Below are positions 32,503 to 33,596 of a stretch of 33,596 nt of DNA, piece by piece. The notes beneath the pieces were generated by a model. It ran no database searches and had not been told where the DNA came from. It saw only the letters and a program-made list of their open reading frames with translations. The position numbers and the translations under genes are program-made. How positions within the stretch are numbered: position 1 is the first letter of the stretch; every line of letters starts with the position of its first letter. Origin of the DNA: Kiritimatiellia bacterium (GTDB taxonomy: Bacteria; Verrucomicrobiota; Kiritimatiellia; RFP12; UBA1067); the NCBI GenBank assembly GCA_017403825.1, contig JAFRDO010000065.1, forward strand, positions 70,438 through 104,033, written 5' to 3'.

Positions 32503-33428
32503 TGCGCCAGCACCCCCAGTCTGACAAGACCTGCACGGATTTTCGCCCGGTCCCCGGCGTTGAAAGGTTCGCGCGGCTCCGCCAGCACATCGGAACAGAT
32601 GCCCATCAGCGAGAGGGCGCACTTGACGCCCTTGACGAAACTGGAGTTGTGGTGGCCTATGCCATAGAGCAGCGAAGAGGCCAGCATCACCCTATCCTGA
32701 AGCGCCCTTACGCGCGGGACGTCCATCGCGATCGCGGCGTCATAGAGATCGGCGAACAGGCGCGGAAAGATGTTGGCGCCGCCCGCCACGCCGCCGGAGG
32801 CCCCCATCAGCACGGTTTCACCCATCGCCTCCTCGGGGCCCATGAGAACCGAGAAGCCGGGACGCTCCTCCAGCGCATGCAGGCAAGCATTGAAGTAGCG
32901 AATGTTGCCTGACGAATCCTTCAGCCCCGCGATGTTCGGATGGCGCGCAAGTTCCACCACGGTCTTGACCTCGATCATCACCTTTACCTGGGACGGCATG
33001 TTGTACAGGAAGAGCGGCAGCGGCAGTTCATCCGCAAGCTTGCGGTAGTAGGCCAGCAGCTCCGGCTGCCCGGCGGCGAAATAGTACGGCGGCGCGGCGA
33101 CAAGCGCAGACGCACCGCACGAACGCGCGAACTCGCCCATGCGCAGAGACTCGGACGACACCGTGTCGGTGATGCCGACAAGCACGGGGACGCGCCCCGC
33201 CGCAAGGGCGCAGGTCCGCTCGACAAGCTCGCGCCTCACGTCGTATGGAAGATCCGGCGCTTCGCCAGTCGTGCCCAAAGCGAACAGGCCGTGGACGCCG
33301 CCGCCGAGGATGTGCGCGATAAGCCGCTCCAGCCCTTCCACATCCAATTTGCGCTCCGGCGTAAGCGGAGTGACCATGGGCGGTATGACCCCGCGGAGAG
33401 GCCGCAGCTCTCTTTCTTCCTTCTTCAC
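32499..33428 (-). CDS. DHDPS/N-acetylneuraminate lyase family aldolase
   Basis: A 309-residue class I aldolase of the DapA/NanA superfamily. The motifs are ALGTTGEAPDL, FLYNMPSQVK (catalytic Tyr) and NIAGLKDSSGN (Schiff-base Lys). The KDSSGN context is nearer to general DHDPS/2-keto-3-deoxy-sugar aldolases than to E. coli NanA. Candidates are 2-keto-3-deoxy-fuconate/gluconate aldolase and sialate lyase; lysine biosynthesis is unlikely in this operon. The only suitable start upstream of LRGVIPPMVTP is GTG 33428, which has no Shine-Dalgarno sequence and a -10 ending seven bases upstream. It is the first gene of the operon with the symporter, kinase and fucI. Confidence 0.88.
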   Translation of the reverse strand: MKKEERELRPLRGVIPPMVTPLTPERKLDVEGLERLIAHILGGGVHGLFALGTTGEAPDLPYDVRRELVERTCALAAGRVPVLVGITDTVSSESLRMGEFARSCGASALVAAPPYYFAAGQPELLAYYRKLADELPLPLFLYNMPSQVKVMIEVKTVVELARHPNIAGLKDSSGNIRYFNACLHALEERPGFSVLMGPEEAMGETVLMGASGGVAGGANIFPRLFADLYDAAIAMDVPRVRALQDRVMLASSLLYGIGHHNSSFVKGVKCALSLMGICSDVLAEPREPFNAGDRAKIRAGLVRLGVLAQ

Positions 33429-33435
33429 GCAGCGT

Positions 33436-33444
33436 ATTATGCCA
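33436..33444 (-). promoter_or_regulatory. Sugar-operon promoter, start codon at +1
   Basis: The minus strand reads TGGCATAAT (extended -10), then seven bases ACGCTGC and the GTG start. The -35 position falls inside the palindrome at 33457. The sequence from ACGATT through the -10 is nearly the same as at 26139. Confidence 0.62.
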
Positions 33445-33456
33445 CATCCCCGCCAT

Positions 33457-33479
33457 AAAATCGTCCACTGTACAATTTT
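33457..33479. promoter_or_regulatory. 23-bp palindromic operator, copy 2, between divergent promoters
   Basis: A 23-bp palindrome made of AAAATCGTCCA, a central base and TGTACAATTTT. It is 15 bp from the minus-strand -10 (33436) and 14 bp from the plus-strand -10 (33494), so a single bound factor can control both directions. Compare the copy at 26160-26182. Confidence 0.72.
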
Positions 33480-33491
33480 CCCGTTCGATAT

Positions 33492-33499
33492 TGTATAAT
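33492..33499 (+). promoter_or_regulatory. Promoter of the divergent gene at 33507
   Basis: TGTATAAT with a perfect TATAAT at 33494-33499, seven bases (ATGCCCC) before the ATG at 33507. ACAATT, from the palindrome edge, takes the -35 position. A leaderless start is predicted. Confidence 0.55.
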
Positions 33500-33506
33500 A
33501 TGCCCC

Positions 33507-33596
33507 ATGGAAAACGACGGGTACGCAAACGTCAGCCACAATATCGGCCAGACGGACATAGGCTTGGGATGGCTTTCAGGCATAACGGACTGGACA
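33507..33596 (+). CDS. Divergent gene of unknown function, 3' end outside window
   Basis: Thirty codons from ATG 33507 run open to the right edge (start MENDGYANVSHN, then IGQTDIGLGWLSG). I do not recognise the product. It has no Shine-Dalgarno sequence, but a perfect TATAAT ends seven bases before the ATG, and the shared operator lies upstream. A gene divergent from a sugar operon and sharing its operator is often the regulator or another enzyme of the pathway. The N-terminus shows no signal peptide and no obvious helix-turn-helix in the visible part. Confidence 0.5.
   Translation, partial: MENDGYANVSHNIGQTDIGLGWLSGITDWT

Noticed and set aside
31042..32667. A 541-codon plus-strand open frame opposite the symporter
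   Set aside because: Composition is dominated by Arg, Glu, Asp and His with no plausible fold; it mirrors a membrane protein on the other strand.
1..33596. tRNA or rRNA genes, CRISPR arrays, insertion sequences, attachment sites
   Set aside because: I looked for cloverleaf-like sequence, regularly spaced repeats, transposase motifs and flanking direct repeats and saw none.

Overview
The window is high in G+C and densely coded. It reads as a chromosomal segment of an uncultured member of the PVC group, most likely Kiritimatiellota or Lentisphaerota from an animal gut. This rests on a very long GreA-type factor, a DksA-type factor with a lysine/alanine/proline-rich N-terminal tail directly followed by lspA (both also known from Chlamydiae), large secreted LamG proteins, and FucI/ROK/FGGY sugar genes. 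The taxonomy is an inference from gene content; no rRNA or tRNA gene was recognised. Almost everything is on the minus strand. No gene-free stretch exceeds 300 bases; the two largest gaps (15395-15559 and 27677-27841, 165 bases each) hold promoters and operator-like palindromes.

Region 1 (1-2120, plus): the 3' part of a TIM-barrel, glycosidase-like gene, then a peptide/oligosaccharide-type ABC ATPase. It converges on and overlaps the next operon by 17 bases.

Region 2 (2104-15394, minus): three housekeeping operons. hisS - methyltransferase-like - Sel1-repeat protein - ymdB starts from an extended -10 promoter at 5274. greA(long) - dksA - lspA - dnaG - FkbH-like HAD starts from a promoter at 11761. 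ROK kinase - MFS sugar transporter - GmhA-type SIS isomerase - gluQ starts from a promoter at 15402.

Region 3 (15560-26147, minus): a three-gene secreted glycan-degradation operon. In transcription order it encodes a LamG plus GH123/DUF6067-like protein, a 1254-residue protein with three LamG-type modules, and a 1230-residue fusion of a sialidase-like propeller, a GH28-like beta-helix and a GH127-like domain.

Region 4 (26217-27676, minus): a hipBA toxin-antitoxin pair of lower G+C, with two CCCG-NN-CGGG palindromes upstream.

Region 5 (27842-33428, minus): a cytoplasmic sugar operon of DHDPS/NAL-family aldolase, sodium:solute symporter, FGGY kinase and L-fucose isomerase. A divergent, truncated gene starts at 33507.

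The strongest novel signal is a near-perfect 23-bp palindrome (half-site AAAATCGTCCA). It lies exactly 15 bp upstream of the -10 box of both the secreted-enzyme operon (26160-26182) and the sugar operon (33457-33479), with almost identical promoter sequence downstream. This indicates one regulon linking extracellular glycan cleavage to uptake and catabolism, with hipBA lying between its two halves. A second recurring signal is that four genes have a -10 box ending only 6-7 nt before the start codon and no Shine-Dalgarno sequence, which predicts leaderless mRNAs. Ten gene junctions use 4-nt ATGA/GTGA overlaps.
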